From Neisseria sp. Marseille-Q5346 (GTDB taxonomy: Bacteria > Pseudomonadota > Gammaproteobacteria > Burkholderiales > Neisseriaceae), in the NCBI RefSeq assembly GCF_946902045.1, contig NZ_OX336253.1, positions 1,674,001 through 1,738,000 of the forward strand: a stretch of DNA of 64,000 nt, written 5' to 3'. Below, one piece after another: positions 51,246 to 60,724 of this stretch. Made by a program: the position numbers and the translations under genes. Position 1 is the first letter of the stretch; each line of letters begins with the position of its first letter. The notes beneath the pieces were generated by a model that searched no databases, was not told the origin of the DNA, and saw only the letters and a program-made list of their open reading frames with translations.

Positions 51246-51521
51246 ATGACTCGTTCGCGTAAAAATATTTTTTGGGTGCTACTGGCGTTGGTACTGGGTT
51301 TTTTTGCCCTGCCTTTCGGATCTTCGGAAGCACATGAAGCGGACGGTAATTTGACGGCTTCGGAATGCGAACGCTTGGGCAGTTTGAGTCTGGATCAGAT
51401 GGACGGCAGGCTGCTTGCCTTCGCCAAAGAATGCGATATGGTGGAGGCTACCCACGATTGGGAGCAACAGTACGGCAACTTGAATGAAGAAGAAATGCTT
51501 GCCGGCGTGGTGTATGAGTGA
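51246..51521 (+). CDS. small exported protein of unknown function
   Basis: 91 residues, not recognised. It has a signal peptide (about 1-30, likely cut after SSEA) and an acidic mature part of about 61 residues with two cysteines that could form a disulfide (SECERLG and AKECDMV). ATG 51246 has GAGAGG 6-7 bases upstream; the longer frame from 51210 lacks this. It is followed by a DUS pair. Control by the divergent S24 repressor is inferred. Confidence 0.7.
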   Translation: MTRSRKNIFWVLLALVLGFFALPFGSSEAHEADGNLTASECERLGSLSLDQMDGRLLAFAKECDMVEATHDWEQQYGNLNEEEMLAGVVYE

Positions 51522-51541
51522 TGTTTGTGAATGAATTGATA

Positions 51542-51578
51542 AAGGCCGTCTGAAAAACCATTGTTTCAGACGGCCTTG
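51542..51578. terminator. DUS-pair terminator, convergent genes
   Basis: Inverted AG-DUS with AAA/TTT flanks between the small exported protein gene and argC. Confidence 0.85.
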
Positions 51579-51597
51579 TGTTTTTAATAAGGATGGC

Positions 51598-52644
51598 TTA
51601 AGGCATCAATGGTGCATTAGTCAGTCCGGTGGTTTCGGGCAGTCCGAACATAATGTTCATATTCTGCACGGCTTGACCGGCTGCGCCTTTGACCAAGTTG
51701 TCGATGACGGAAAGAATAATCCACACATCGTCTTGTTCGGGCGCTCTTTGAACGCTGATACGGCAGAGGTTGGCGCCGCGTACGCTGCGGGTTTCAGGTG
51801 TCGAACCTGAAGGCAAAATATCGACAAAAGGACTCTCGCGGTAGTATTCGCGCAGTAAGGCTTCAGGATCGGTATGTTCTTGCAGGTGCAGATACAGGGT
51901 GGCGTGCATACCGCGTATCATCGGAACAAGGTGTGGTACGAAAATCAGGCCGTCTGAAACATGGTCTTGCAGTCCGGACAGGGTTTGTCGGATTTCAGGC
52001 AGGTGGCGGTGGCCGCCGACGCCGTAGGCTTTGAAGTTGTCGCCTGCTTCGCACAATAGGGTATGGGTGCTGGCTTTGCGACCCGCACCGGAAACACCGG
52101 ATTTACAGTCGGCAATCAGCGTCACGTTGGCTTTCAGACGACCAGCCTGAAGCAGTGGCAATAACGGCAGGGAAACGCAGGTAGGGTAGCAGCCCGGATT
52201 AGCCACCAGCATGGCTTTGGCGATATCGTCTTTGTAAAGTTCGCACAAACCGTACACTGCTTGGGAAACAAGTTGCGGCGCGGCATGGGTCATTTTGTAC
52301 CATTGTTCCCATGTGGGGATGTCGCGGATGCGAAAGTCGGCAGACAGGTCAATCACACGTACGCCTTTTTCGATAAGGACCGGTGCTTCTTTCATGGCTA
52401 CGCCGTTGGGTGTGGCGAAGAATACGAGGTCGCAACGGTCAAGCTCGGCATCTTCGGGCGTTTGGAATGCAAGGTCGTAAATGCCGCGCAGGCTGGAGAA
52501 GTAGTCCGCTACTGCAATACCGGCTTCGCTTCGGCTGGTGACAGCAGTAACCTCTGCGTTGGGGTGGCTGCTGAGCAGACGCAACAATTCAACGCCTGTG
52601 TAACCGGTTGCACCGACGATACCAATTTTAATTTTTGTGGTCAT
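51598..52644 (-). CDS. argC: N-acetyl-gamma-glutamyl-phosphate reductase
   Basis: Third step of arginine synthesis. The product is 348 residues. The NADP-binding loop GATGYTG is at 11-17 and the catalytic Cys152 is in NPGCYPT. A DUS is read as HVSDGLIF. Upstream lies the 1.2-kb region holding the candidate sRNAs, which are transcribed towards argC and end about 310 bases before it. Confidence 0.96.
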   Translation of the reverse strand: MTTKIKIGIVGATGYTGVELLRLLSSHPNAEVTAVTSRSEAGIAVADYFSSLRGIYDLAFQTPEDAELDRCDLVFFATPNGVAMKEAPVLIEKGVRVIDLSADFRIRDIPTWEQWYKMTHAAPQLVSQAVYGLCELYKDDIAKAMLVANPGCYPTCVSLPLLPLLQAGRLKANVTLIADCKSGVSGAGRKASTHTLLCEAGDNFKAYGVGGHRHLPEIRQTLSGLQDHVSDGLIFVPHLVPMIRGMHATLYLHLQEHTDPEALLREYYRESPFVDILPSGSTPETRSVRGANLCRISVQRAPEQDDVWIILSVIDNLVKGAAGQAVQNMNIMFGLPETTGLTNAPLMP

Positions 52645-52955
52645 GGTGTGGCTCCTTTGTAGGGATAACGATGCGTTTGATTATATAGTAATTGATTGCC
52701 GTCGGTCAGCGGTGCTTGTGCCAAGCTTTGCAATAGAGGGTTAAACAGGCCATCTGAAATATGGGATTAACGATATTGGAGAGAGGATTTCAGACGGCCT
52801 GAAAGTTTGGGAAAACGTGGTTTGCGGTTTTATTTGACTATGGCTTTGAGATTAGTGTTTTTTATTTATAGCCAATATCTTACAAAGATTATAGACCTCA
52901 TGTTTTGAAAACCTTTTATCTTTATCCTATCCATACGAACACAAAATAAAAATGT

Positions 52956-53028
52956 AAAAAAATGCCCCCGGGTTGGAGGACCGGAGGCAAGTATCCAAGG
53001 AGTAGCTCTCATCAATAAGAACTAGTTA
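52956..53028 (-). ncRNA. candidate sRNA B (sibling of sRNA A)
   Basis: About 73 bases from a predicted start near 53028. The 3' end is a strong terminator: GCCTCCGG (52981-52988 on the minus strand) pairs fully, with one G-T pair, to CCGGGGGC, and seven T follow. The terminator loop is TCCTCCAACC, an anti-Shine-Dalgarno sequence; CTACTCCTT lies upstream and is shared with sRNA A. No ORF is present. It resembles the neisserial sibling sRNAs (RcoF/NmsR/NgncR_162-163) in pairing, size and CU-rich loops; identity is inferred. Confidence 0.6.
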
Positions 53029-53034
53029 CTTGGT

Positions 53035-53063
53035 ACTATATCCCTTGTTAGAATTGAAAGCAA
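53035..53063 (-). promoter_or_regulatory. promoter of sRNA B
   Basis: On the minus strand TTGCTT (53058-53063) and TATAGT (53035-53040) with exactly 17 bases between. sRNA A has the same GATATAGT -10 box. Confidence 0.65.
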
Positions 53064-53141
53064 GTGCTTTGCACATTTTAACATTTAAATAATTTTTTCA
53101 TTCAAATTCAGTGAGCTATCAGACAGGGATTGAATCTTGAG

Positions 53142-53255
53142 ATGATGGTAATAGAGGATAGGCTAAGAACAATTAAAACGGCAGGTATCAGTGATTGGGA
53201 GCAGCCATACTCTGAGCATTACTCTGATGTGTGTGTACATGGCCATATTGATTGA
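53142..53255 (+). CDS. possible small protein of 37 residues or gene remnant
   Basis: An ORF between the two sRNA candidates, starting MMVIEDRLRTIKTAG and ending in HGHID, with protein-like composition. It has no recognisable domain and only a weak upstream purine run (TTGAG). It could be a leftover from a larger gene. A G7 run follows at 53263-53269. The flanking 53101-53141 and 53270-53440 show nothing else. Confidence 0.2.
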   Translation: MMVIEDRLRTIKTAGISDWEQPYSEHYSDVCVHGHID

Positions 53256-53446
53256 GTCGGTCGGGGGGGAAAAGCTGAAATCTCCTGACTAACCGAGTTG
53301 AGTTAAAGTGAGGCTTTCTTCAAACTGATTGATAAAATAGCTGAAAGGCATGAAATGTGTACGCAGATGAGGAAGGGTTTGTTTTTAAATATAAATTTCT
53401 AAATCATTTATTTAATTCAATTTTGATATTGTTAAATCATCGGGCC

Positions 53447-53541
53447 AAAAAAAGGTTGCCATCGGAAGGGGAGCCGTTGGCAACGAATGGAGGTGGTAAT
53501 GCAATGAAAGCTAGATATAAGGAGTAGTGCCAAACTAGCTA
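53447..53541 (-). ncRNA. candidate sRNA A (sibling of sRNA B)
   Basis: About 95 bases from a predicted start near 53541. A first hairpin AGCTAG / CTAGCT exposes CACTACTCCTT in its loop; a single-stranded part contains CACCTCC; the terminator pairs GTTGCCA with TGGCAAC (plus CGG/CCG inside), shows CTCCCCTT in the loop and ends in seven T. The -10 is TATAGT (53548-53553 on the minus strand); the -35 is weak. Shared GATATAGT and CTACTCCTT sequences link it to sRNA B. Confidence 0.6.
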
Positions 53542-53837
53542 TAAGTAACTATATCGAAACTGTAAGAAAAATTAACACAAGTTGCCTGTTACTGGCAAAA
53601 ATTTTTAGTCGGCTTGCCTAAAATCAAATTTTTGAGTAATTGCTTGGTTAGTTGATGCAGGGATTGGTATTGGTAGCTCTGCTGAATTGTTTACAGGCCG
53701 TCTGAAAATTGCCGGGGTTGTTCGGCTATAATGCTGTTTTGGTTTTTTAAGGCTTTTGCAAAAATACGGTTTCGGGGTTTTAGGCTGAATGTGTACCCGA
53801 TATGTTTGCAAAGGTTTTGGGGCATGAGGAGAATGAG

Positions 53838-54668
53838 ATGAAGAAAGTTTTGGTGTTGCAACATGGGGATTTGGGCGCGTGCGACTGGTCGGCGTTTGGC
53901 GGTTTGGTGTCTGCACCATTAGGAAAGTCGGTATTGCGTCTGCCGGTTGATGATGATTTTGAATTGACGGCCGAGATGCGTGCGGCGTTGATTGCGCAGC
54001 AGATAGATGGTGCGGTATTGCTGGATGTGGCTTTTGCTGATTTGGGACTGATTGTCAGCGATATGGATTCGACGCTGATTACGATTGAGTGCGTGGATGA
54101 GATTGCGGCCGGTGTCGGGCTGAAGGATGAAGTGGCAGCGATTACGGAGCAGTCGATGCGCGGAGAGCTGGACTTTGAGCAGTCTTTGCGTAAGCGTGTG
54201 GCTTTGCTGGCCGGTTTGGACGAGTGCGTGTTGGAAGAAGTGTACGAGAATGTGTTGCAGCTGTCGCCGGGCGCGGAATTTTTGTTGGAAGAGTGTAAAC
54301 GGAATGATGTGAAGTTTATGCTGGTGTCGGGCGGATTTACGTTCTTTACGGAACGCCTACAACGGCGTTTGGGCTTGGATTTCCATTTTGCGAATGTGTT
54401 GGAAGTGGAAAACGGCAAGCTGACAGGCCGTCTGAAAGGGCGGATTATCGATGCGCAGGCTAAGACGGATTTGTTGCGTGAATACCGTGAGCGTCTGGGT
54501 TTGGCTCCGTGGCAGGTGGTGGCGATGGGCGATGGTGCGAATGATATTCCGATGATACGGGAGGCGGGATTCGGTATTGCTTATCGGGCGAAACCGAAAA
54601 CTGAGGCGAATGCGGATGCGTGCGTGCGCTTTGGTGGTTTGGAGCGGATACGCGGTTGGTTTGCGTAA
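53838..54668 (+). CDS. serB: phosphoserine phosphatase
   Basis: Last step of serine synthesis. The product is 276 residues: an N-terminal regulatory part (1-65) and a HAD domain with catalytic Asp75 and Asp77 in VSDMDSTLI, Lys/Gly in the GRIIDAQAKTD stretch, and GDGANDIPMI near the end. I chose ATG 53838, which has GAGGAG 6 bases upstream; ATG 53802 is less likely. A DUS is read as TGRLKGR. Confidence 0.95.
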   Translation: MKKVLVLQHGDLGACDWSAFGGLVSAPLGKSVLRLPVDDDFELTAEMRAALIAQQIDGAVLLDVAFADLGLIVSDMDSTLITIECVDEIAAGVGLKDEVAAITEQSMRGELDFEQSLRKRVALLAGLDECVLEEVYENVLQLSPGAEFLLEECKRNDVKFMLVSGGFTFFTERLQRRLGLDFHFANVLEVENGKLTGRLKGRIIDAQAKTDLLREYRERLGLAPWQVVAMGDGANDIPMIREAGFGIAYRAKPKTEANADACVRFGGLERIRGWFA

Positions 54669-54693
54669 ACCGTTTGAGGATATTTGTCAGTCA

Positions 54694-54735
54694 GGCCGTC
54701 TGGACAATCGGGAAACCGGTTTTCAGACGGCCTGA
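54694..54735. terminator. imperfect DUS pair between serB and lpxH
   Basis: AGGCCGTCTGG (last bases altered) faces TTTTCAGACGGCCTGA, between convergent genes. Likely a shared terminator. Confidence 0.65.
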
Positions 54736-54739
54736 TGTT

Positions 54740-55447
54740 TTATAAGGCGATAAAACGGTAACCTTCGGCATTGACTTCGAGAATGGAGGCGTAATTGTCG
54801 CGCCAGTCACCGAGTACGATGCGGGTGTAATCGGCGTTGCGGTGGATGTTTTCGCGGTGGGTATGGCCGTGGATGAGCAGGGGCGTGTGGAAGCGTTGGA
54901 CGGTTTCGTGGGTAAAGGCCGGATTGACGTCCATGATGTCGGCGGTTTTGTGTTGTTTGTCCTGTTTGCTCTGCTTGCGGATTTTAGTGGCGATGTTCAG
55001 CCGGAGTGTAAGTGGCAGGAATAGGAACAGGCGTTGCAGCCATTTTTGATGGACGGTACGGCGGAATTTTTGATAAGAATGGTCGTCGGTGCAGAGTGTG
55101 TCGCCGTGACAGAGTAGGGTGGGTGTGCCGAACAGGTCGATAACGGCGTACTCGGGCAGTAAGGTCATGCCGGTATCGAGGGCGAAGGTTTTGCCGATGA
55201 GGAAGTCGCGGTTGCCATGGATAAAATAGCAGGCGATGCCGCGCTCGGTCAGGCTGCGGATGGTTTGCTTGATGGTGTGAACCAAAGGGCTGTTTTCGTC
55301 ATCGCCGATCCAAAAATCGAAAAGGTCGCCGAGGATATACACGGCTTGGGCATGAACGGCTTTTTCTTGGATAAATTTTTGGAAGAGTGCAGTCAGTTGG
55401 GGGTGGGATTCGCTCAGGTGCAAATCGGCGATAAAGTAAATCGGCAT
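54740..55447 (-). CDS. lpxH: UDP-2,3-diacylglucosamine diphosphatase
   Basis: Fourth step of lipid A synthesis, giving lipid X. The product is 235 residues with the calcineurin-like metal motifs [26 protein letters not shown] and HGHTHR. Confidence 0.95.
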   Translation of the reverse strand: MPIYFIADLHLSESHPQLTALFQKFIQEKAVHAQAVYILGDLFDFWIGDDENSPLVHTIKQTIRSLTERGIACYFIHGNRDFLIGKTFALDTGMTLLPEYAVIDLFGTPTLLCHGDTLCTDDHSYQKFRRTVHQKWLQRLFLFLPLTLRLNIATKIRKQSKQDKQHKTADIMDVNPAFTHETVQRFHTPLLIHGHTHRENIHRNADYTRIVLGDWRDNYASILEVNAEGYRFIAL

Positions 55448-55565
55448 GATGATGTGGGGCGTATGGGAAGGGTTTTATTATAACTTGGGTTGCCGCGTTT
55501 GGATTTGGGCTTGGTGTTTTTCGTTCGTAATGCAGTGATTTTATTGTTTTGATTTGGTGTGATAA

Positions 55566-55598
55566 AGGCCGTCTGAAACATCTTTTCAGACGGCCTTT
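55566..55598. terminator. DUS-pair terminator of the PIG-L gene
   Basis: Inverted AG-DUS with T-rich end, directly after the PIG-L gene stop. Confidence 0.85.
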
Positions 55599-55602
55599 TG
55601 GT

Positions 55603-56988
55603 TTATTGGGCTTTGCCCTGATAAGTGATTTGTTTCAGCGTATCTTCTTGGTACAAGTCGCTGATGGGGACGGTATAGAAGAATTCGTTGCTACGGACAA
55701 AGCGGTTGACCAAGTCTTTGTCGAGATGGAGGACGTGGTGTCGCAGTTTGTTTAGGCCTTTGAATATCATGGTGCTCCAACGCATATAGCCGTCTGAATT
55801 AGGGCGGATGTCGTTCATGGCGTCAAGGGCGAGGAGTTTGCGGTTTTGCTCTTCTTTATCCAAAGGATGGGAATAGATGCTTTGGAAGTAAAACGGCTGT
55901 TCGGCAAGCGGCGGCAGGCTGAGGGAAGAGCCTACTTTGCCGATTGGGAAGTCGTCGCTCAGATAATGGATGGTGTGCAAAAACAGATTGCCGCGGCGGT
56001 AATCGATTTTACGCAGGGCTTCGATGGCGGCCAGCGTTGTGTGTTGGTGGTCGGGATGCGTGTCAATATTGGGGGAAGGCGACACGATAATGTCCGGCTG
56101 GAATGTTTCTATCAGGTAGCCGAGATTATCCACCAAGCTGTTCCAGGTTGAGCCGGGTTTGAGTTGTTGCGCCAATGGGGAGGTATTGGCACGGCGGAAA
56201 ATGTCGACGTCGGTCGTATCGATTTTGGTCGATTTAATCTCTTTTTCCGGATTTTGGCGCATGGCGGTCAATGTGCTGTCGAAGTAGCCCAGTTGCAGGA
56301 TGTTTTCAGACGGCACGCCGGCCAAAAGGGGAACGGTCAGGCTGTTCCAAACGCGCATTCTGCCTTTTTGCAGATATTGTGCCTGAGTATCGCAGTCGCA
56401 CGTGCTGTAAAGATTGCCATAGTGGAAGCTGCCGCCTTCGCTGGCGGTTAAAGTACAGATCATTGAATTGGCAGCGTGTTTTTCGTACAAACCGTATGCG
56501 CTGAGTTCGGCATCGTCAGCATGAGGCGCGAGGACAAGGATTTTTTTGCCGTCTAGGTTTTCACGCGGATAAACGGAGAGTTCGATTTCTTGATCGGGCA
56601 AGGACAGGTATTTGCCTTCCAAACGGATGGTTTTGTCGCTGTCGGAGAAGGTGTCACTCAGATTGATATAGCGCACGCCTTTTGCGCCGTATTCGAAATA
56701 TTGCTTCCATTTGCCTTTGGATGAAATGGTTTCGATAAAAGGCAAGAACAGCAGTCCCATCCAGTTGGACTTGATACGGATTTTGGCAATGACGGTATCC
56801 CGTCCGCTGACAGTGACGGGCAAGGTTAGGCTGCCGCCTTTGAGGGTTGCATGCGCGGTAGAGGGGAGGGAGGGATAGTTATAGTCTTGGTGTGTGTTAT
56901 AGGCAAACTGTTTTTTGTGAATAATTGAAGTAATAATAAACAACAAAATAAAAAAAGTCAGTATCAGCCCCGTCAGTATCAGAAACAT
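55603..56988 (-). CDS. membrane-anchored PIG-L family deacetylase
   Basis: 461 residues. An N-terminal membrane anchor (about 3-23) is followed by a beta-rich region (about 45-145) and a PIG-L/LmbE domain. Zinc motif APHADDAE is a variant of the usual AHPDDE, and HPDHQHT supplies the third ligand. PIG-L enzymes remove acetyl groups from GlcNAc-type substrates; the anchor suggests an envelope sugar or glycolipid. No glycosyltransferase gene is next to it, so the substrate is unknown. DUS pairs flank it on both sides. Confidence 0.82.
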   Translation of the reverse strand: MFLILTGLILTFFILLFIITSIIHKKQFAYNTHQDYNYPSLPSTAHATLKGGSLTLPVTVSGRDTVIAKIRIKSNWMGLLFLPFIETISSKGKWKQYFEYGAKGVRYINLSDTFSDSDKTIRLEGKYLSLPDQEIELSVYPRENLDGKKILVLAPHADDAELSAYGLYEKHAANSMICTLTASEGGSFHYGNLYSTCDCDTQAQYLQKGRMRVWNSLTVPLLAGVPSENILQLGYFDSTLTAMRQNPEKEIKSTKIDTTDVDIFRRANTSPLAQQLKPGSTWNSLVDNLGYLIETFQPDIIVSPSPNIDTHPDHQHTTLAAIEALRKIDYRRGNLFLHTIHYLSDDFPIGKVGSSLSLPPLAEQPFYFQSIYSHPLDKEEQNRKLLALDAMNDIRPNSDGYMRWSTMIFKGLNKLRHHVLHLDKDLVNRFVRSNEFFYTVPISDLYQEDTLKQITYQGKAQ

Positions 56989-57151
56989 TGTTTGGTTCCT
57001 TTATTGTTGTAACAGTCATGATAGTGCTTGTGGAGCTTATTTGTTTGTTTTTCTTACAAACGGTTGTTTTTAATACTCTAACGTCATTGAAGTAAACGTT
57101 TAAAATAAAACAGTTTGCGGGTTGATTATATATAAACGATCAAAATGTAGA

Positions 57152-57201
57152 AAGGCCGTCTGAAAGATTTGAAAGAAATTTCAAAAATTTCAGACGGCCT
57201 T
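57152..57201. terminator. DUS-pair terminator of aspS
   Basis: Two AG-DUS copies in inverted orientation about 24 bases apart, 27 bases downstream of the aspS stop. Confidence 0.75.
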
Positions 57202-57227
57202 GATATTTTAAAGGTTAAGCCGATAAA

Positions 57228-59036
57228 TTATGCTTCTTTTGTTTCAACGGCTTTCTGACGCAGACGCAGGCTCAATTCGCGAAGTTGTTTGTCGTCGACC
57301 ATATTAGGTGCATTGGTCAGCAGACATTGTGCACGTTGTGTTTTCGGGAAGGCAATCACGTCGCGGATAGATTCTGCACCGGTCATCAGGGTAACCAGAC
57401 GGTCGAGGCCGAATGCAAGGCCGCCGTGAGGAGGCGCACCGAATTTCAGGTTGTCCAAGAGGAAGCCGAATTTCTCTTGTTGCTCTTCAGGGCTGATTTT
57501 CAGCGCGGCAAACACTTTCTCTTGTACGTCTGCACGGTGGATACGGATAGAGCCGCCGCCGATTTCCCAGCCGTTCAATACCATATCGTAGGCACGGGCC
57601 AGGCAGTTTGCAGGGTCGGAGACCATCAGGTCTTCATGACCTTCTTTAGGCGCCGTAAACGGATGGTGTACGGCAACGTAGCGGTCGGCTTCTTCGTCGT
57701 ATTCGAACATTGGGAAATCGACAACCCACAAAGGCTTCCATTCGTCTACGAAGTAGCCGTTGTCTTTGCCGTGTTCCAAGCCGACTTTGATACGCAATGC
57801 GCCGATGGCTTCGTTCACGACTTTGGTTTTGTCCGCACCGAAGAAGATGATGTCGCCGTTTTGTGCGCCGGTACGCTCGATGATTTCTTTCAGGGCGTTT
57901 TCGGACAGGAATTTCACGATTGGAGATTGCAGGCCGCTGTCTTCGCCGTTGGAAAGGTTGCTGATATCGTTTACTTTGATGTATGCCAAACCTTTCGCGC
58001 CGTAGATGCCGACAAATTTAGTATATTCGTCGATTTCTTTGCGGCTGAATTTCGCGCCGTTAGGCACGCGCAGAGCGACTACGCGGCCGCCTTTCATGTC
58101 GGCTGCACCACGGAAGACTTTGAATTCTTCGGTCTTCATTAGGTCGGTCAACTCGGTGAATTTCAAGTTGATGCGCATATCCGGTTTGTCAGAGCCGTAG
58201 TAGAACATGGCTTCAGAGTAAGGCATGCGTGGGAAGTCGCCCAAATCTACGTTCAAAGCATCTTTGAAGACTTGTTTGGCCATGCCTTCGGTGATGTCCA
58301 TGATTTCATCCTCGTTCAAGAACGAGGTTTCCAAGTCGATTTGGGTAAATTCAGGTTGACGGTCGGCACGCAAATCTTCGTCACGGAAACATTTGGTGAT
58401 TTGGTAGTAACGGTCGAAACCGGCAACCATCAACAGTTGTTTAAACAATTGTGGAGATTGCGGCAGAGCGAAGAATTCGCCCGGATGAACGCGGCTTGGT
58501 ACGAGGTAGTCGCGTGCGCCTTCTGGAGTGGAGCGGGTCAGCATCGGTGTTTCAATGTCGATGAAGCCTTGCGCGTCCAAGTAGCGGCGAACGCCCATAG
58601 CGACTTGGTAACGCAGGCGCAGGTTGCGTTGCATGGTAGGACGGCGCAAGTCGATAACGCGGTTGGTCAGGCGAACGTTTTCGCTGATGTTTTCATCGTC
58701 GATTTGGAACGGAGGCGTAGCGGCAGCGTTCAAGACTTCGATTTCTTTGGCAAGGATTTCGATTTTGCCGGAAATCATTTTGTCGTTGGTTGTACCTTCA
58801 GGACGGTTGCGTACGCGGCCGGTAATGCTCAAAACGTATTCGTTGCGGGAAGAGTCGGCAGCGGCAAATGCTTCCGGAGTGTCAGGGTCGATAACGACTT
58901 GAACGATGCCTTCGCGGTCGCGCAGGTCAATAAAAATCACACCGCCGTGGTCGCGTCGGCGGTGTACCCAGCCTTTGACGGTAACGGTTTGGTCTAAGTA
59001 TTGCTCGCTGATAAGGCCGCAATAGTTGGTACGCAT
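57228..59036 (-). CDS. aspS: aspartyl-tRNA synthetase
   Basis: 602 residues, bacterial type. N-terminal OB fold (about 1-110, [19 protein letters not shown]), then class II motifs with a GAD insertion (about 295-420). Motif 3 is [12 protein letters not shown] chose ATG at 59036 (MRTNYCG); the longer frame overlaps the next gene. With GluQRS in the same window, both charging of tRNA-Asp and its queuosine modification are covered. Confidence 0.97.
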   Translation of the reverse strand: MRTNYCGLISEQYLDQTVTVKGWVHRRRDHGGVIFIDLRDREGIVQVVIDPDTPEAFAAADSSRNEYVLSITGRVRNRPEGTTNDKMISGKIEILAKEIEVLNAAATPPFQIDDENISENVRLTNRVIDLRRPTMQRNLRLRYQVAMGVRRYLDAQGFIDIETPMLTRSTPEGARDYLVPSRVHPGEFFALPQSPQLFKQLLMVAGFDRYYQITKCFRDEDLRADRQPEFTQIDLETSFLNEDEIMDITEGMAKQVFKDALNVDLGDFPRMPYSEAMFYYGSDKPDMRINLKFTELTDLMKTEEFKVFRGAADMKGGRVVALRVPNGAKFSRKEIDEYTKFVGIYGAKGLAYIKVNDISNLSNGEDSGLQSPIVKFLSENALKEIIERTGAQNGDIIFFGADKTKVVNEAIGALRIKVGLEHGKDNGYFVDEWKPLWVVDFPMFEYDEEADRYVAVHHPFTAPKEGHEDLMVSDPANCLARAYDMVLNGWEIGGGSIRIHRADVQEKVFAALKISPEEQQEKFGFLLDNLKFGAPPHGGLAFGLDRLVTLMTGAESIRDVIAFPKTQRAQCLLTNAPNMVDDKQLRELSLRLRQKAVETKEA

Positions 59037-59091
59037 ATTATTTCCTTGTTTATATATTGAAGTGTTTAATTTATAACTAAGAAATTGGTAA

Positions 59092-59484
59092 TTATGGTGT
59101 CCAACCAATTTCTGTAATTTGAATCACATTTTTAATTTTTTTAAAGCCTACTTCCATTCCTGAGTTTTCGGCTTCGGGATAAGTCTGTGCTACAAACACA
59201 TGATTCTTATTTTTCCAATTAATATTAATTTCTACTTCATTTCTAGAAGTTTTATATCGACGATTTTTATTTGGAAGAACGTTTGGGGCCTCGCCTAGAT
59301 TTTGAGTTAGATTGCGATATTCTTGATAAGCTTCATTTATAGATGAGCCATGATAAGTACAATTCCTTTTCCAACCCTCTGTTACATTAATGGGTATGAT
59401 TTTTTTGCATGAAAGCTCCCCTGATGAAAATGCTAGTGAGCTATATGTAGCTAGAAAAATAATAGATAGTATTTCCCGTTTCAT
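59092..59484 (-). CDS. small secreted protein of unknown function
   Basis: 130 residues, not recognised. It has a signal peptide (about 1-20, FSSG) and a polar mature part with two cysteines likely paired (ELSCKK and RNCTYHG), then several Asn/Lys-rich strands. It is AT-rich relative to its neighbours, ends 55 bases before aspS, and follows a degenerate segment, so it may be acquired. Confidence 0.7.
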   Translation of the reverse strand: MKREILSIIFLATYSSLAFSSGELSCKKIIPINVTEGWKRNCTYHGSSINEAYQEYRNLTQNLGEAPNVLPNKNRRYKTSRNEVEININWKNKNHVFVAQTYPEAENSGMEVGFKKIKNVIQITEIGWTP

Positions 59485-59515
59485 GATTATCCCTGTGAGT
59501 AAAATGTGAGGAGAT

Positions 59516-59718
59516 TTATTTACGGATTAGTGCTGTGGTAATGATATTGGCATGGTTGTGTGAGTCATTCTCTTTGCCTTGTGTAACCATGCTTAAAGTA
59601 TTTCCTAAATATCTTTGAAATTAAATATGCAGGGGGCTATTCCAGTTACTGCGCAGTTCTCCGCTTTATAATAACTACGTTTCCAAAAAATCGCAAAATT
59701 ACTATTACATTCAATCAT
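59516..59718 (-). pseudogene. candidate frameshifted gene remnant
   Basis: One frame (59605-59718) reads MIECNSNFAIFWKRSYYK and ends FNFKDI-stop; the next frame (59516-59620) reads FQRYLGNTLSMVTQ and ends TALIRK-stop. The two look like one protein broken by a single-base change near 59610. Together they would be about 69 residues. No family is recognised. The rest of the 407-base gap is AT-rich with no other gene. Confidence 0.3.
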
Positions 59719-59891
59719 ATTTAGATACTTCTAGTAAGTTCGCAGTCTGTGTAGGTTGTCAGTCATCATGAATTAGTAAGTGCGAGCTTTGTGGTAATTC
59801 CTTAGTGGTTATATTTTTTGGGATAGGCTAAATATTATGATTAATGTATATTTATGCATTATTCTGTTGTTAAGAATTTGATTAATAAGTG

Positions 59892-60572
59892 CTATAAACT
59901 ATCAGTTTTTTTATCTTGGATGGTTTTAATTTGTATTTCATCCGGCATCACCATGCCCAGTGAAATCACATATTTCAATGCCTGATCCACACTCATGTCC
60001 AGCTCGCGAACGTCGCTTTTTTTAACCATGATGTAATAGCCGCCGGTCGGGTTGGGCGTGGTTGGGACGTAAACGGAAATATAGTCGTCGTCTTGCGGCA
60101 GGCTGCCTTTGAGTTTGTCGGGGATATGGCCGGAAACAAAGGCTATCGTCCAAATGCCCGGTTGCGGAAAGGGAACCAGTACGGGGGTTTTGAACGAGCG
60201 GCTGCTGTCGGAGAGCAGGGATTCGGAAACTTTTTTAACGCTGGAGTAGATGGATTTGACGACGGGAATCCGACCCAAAAGGCTGTCCCATGCGCCGAGA
60301 ATCCGTCTGCCCAATACGTTGGCGGCGAATACACCGGTAACGAACAAGACGACTGTGGCGGCGACGATGCCCAAGCCGGGAATGTTGAACCCCCAGAAAT
60401 GCTGGGGCTGCCAGCTTTCCGGTAATAGGTTGATCAGTTTGTCGGCGGCGGAGATGATATAGCTCATCGCCCAGATGGTTACGGCAATCGGCAACCAAAC
60501 CAGCACGCCTGTAATTAGGTATTTCTTTAAAGCCTTGGCGATTTTTCCGCTTTCGGCTGCGGCTTCTGTCAT
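59892..60572 (-). CDS. DUF502 family membrane protein
   Basis: 226 residues. Two membrane segments (about 20-45 and 75-100) and a conserved soluble domain with DSLLGRIPVVKSIYSSVK and VPTTPNPTGGYYIMV, both typical of DUF502. Function of the family is not well defined. I chose ATG at 60572 (MTEAAAESGK). Confidence 0.9.
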   Translation of the reverse strand: MTEAAAESGKIAKALKKYLITGVLVWLPIAVTIWAMSYIISAADKLINLLPESWQPQHFWGFNIPGLGIVAATVVLFVTGVFAANVLGRRILGAWDSLLGRIPVVKSIYSSVKKVSESLLSDSSRSFKTPVLVPFPQPGIWTIAFVSGHIPDKLKGSLPQDDDYISVYVPTTPNPTGGYYIMVKKSDVRELDMSVDQALKYVISLGMVMPDEIQIKTIQDKKTDSL

Positions 60573-60724
60573 CTTTGTTTCATTCCGGCAAGTTTTGCCC
60601 AAACTTTGCATTATACGCGTTTGGACGCTAGGAAACGAGTATTTTAAACGAATGGCTTGTTTTGTTTCATTGTTTCAGATGGCTGCCTTGATTGCAAAGG
60701 CCGTCTGAAACAATATGAGGAGAA

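Noticed and set aside
53263..53269. G7 run as a phase-variation tract
   Set aside because: It is outside any supported gene and not placed at a promoter spacer I can identify; length is marginal.
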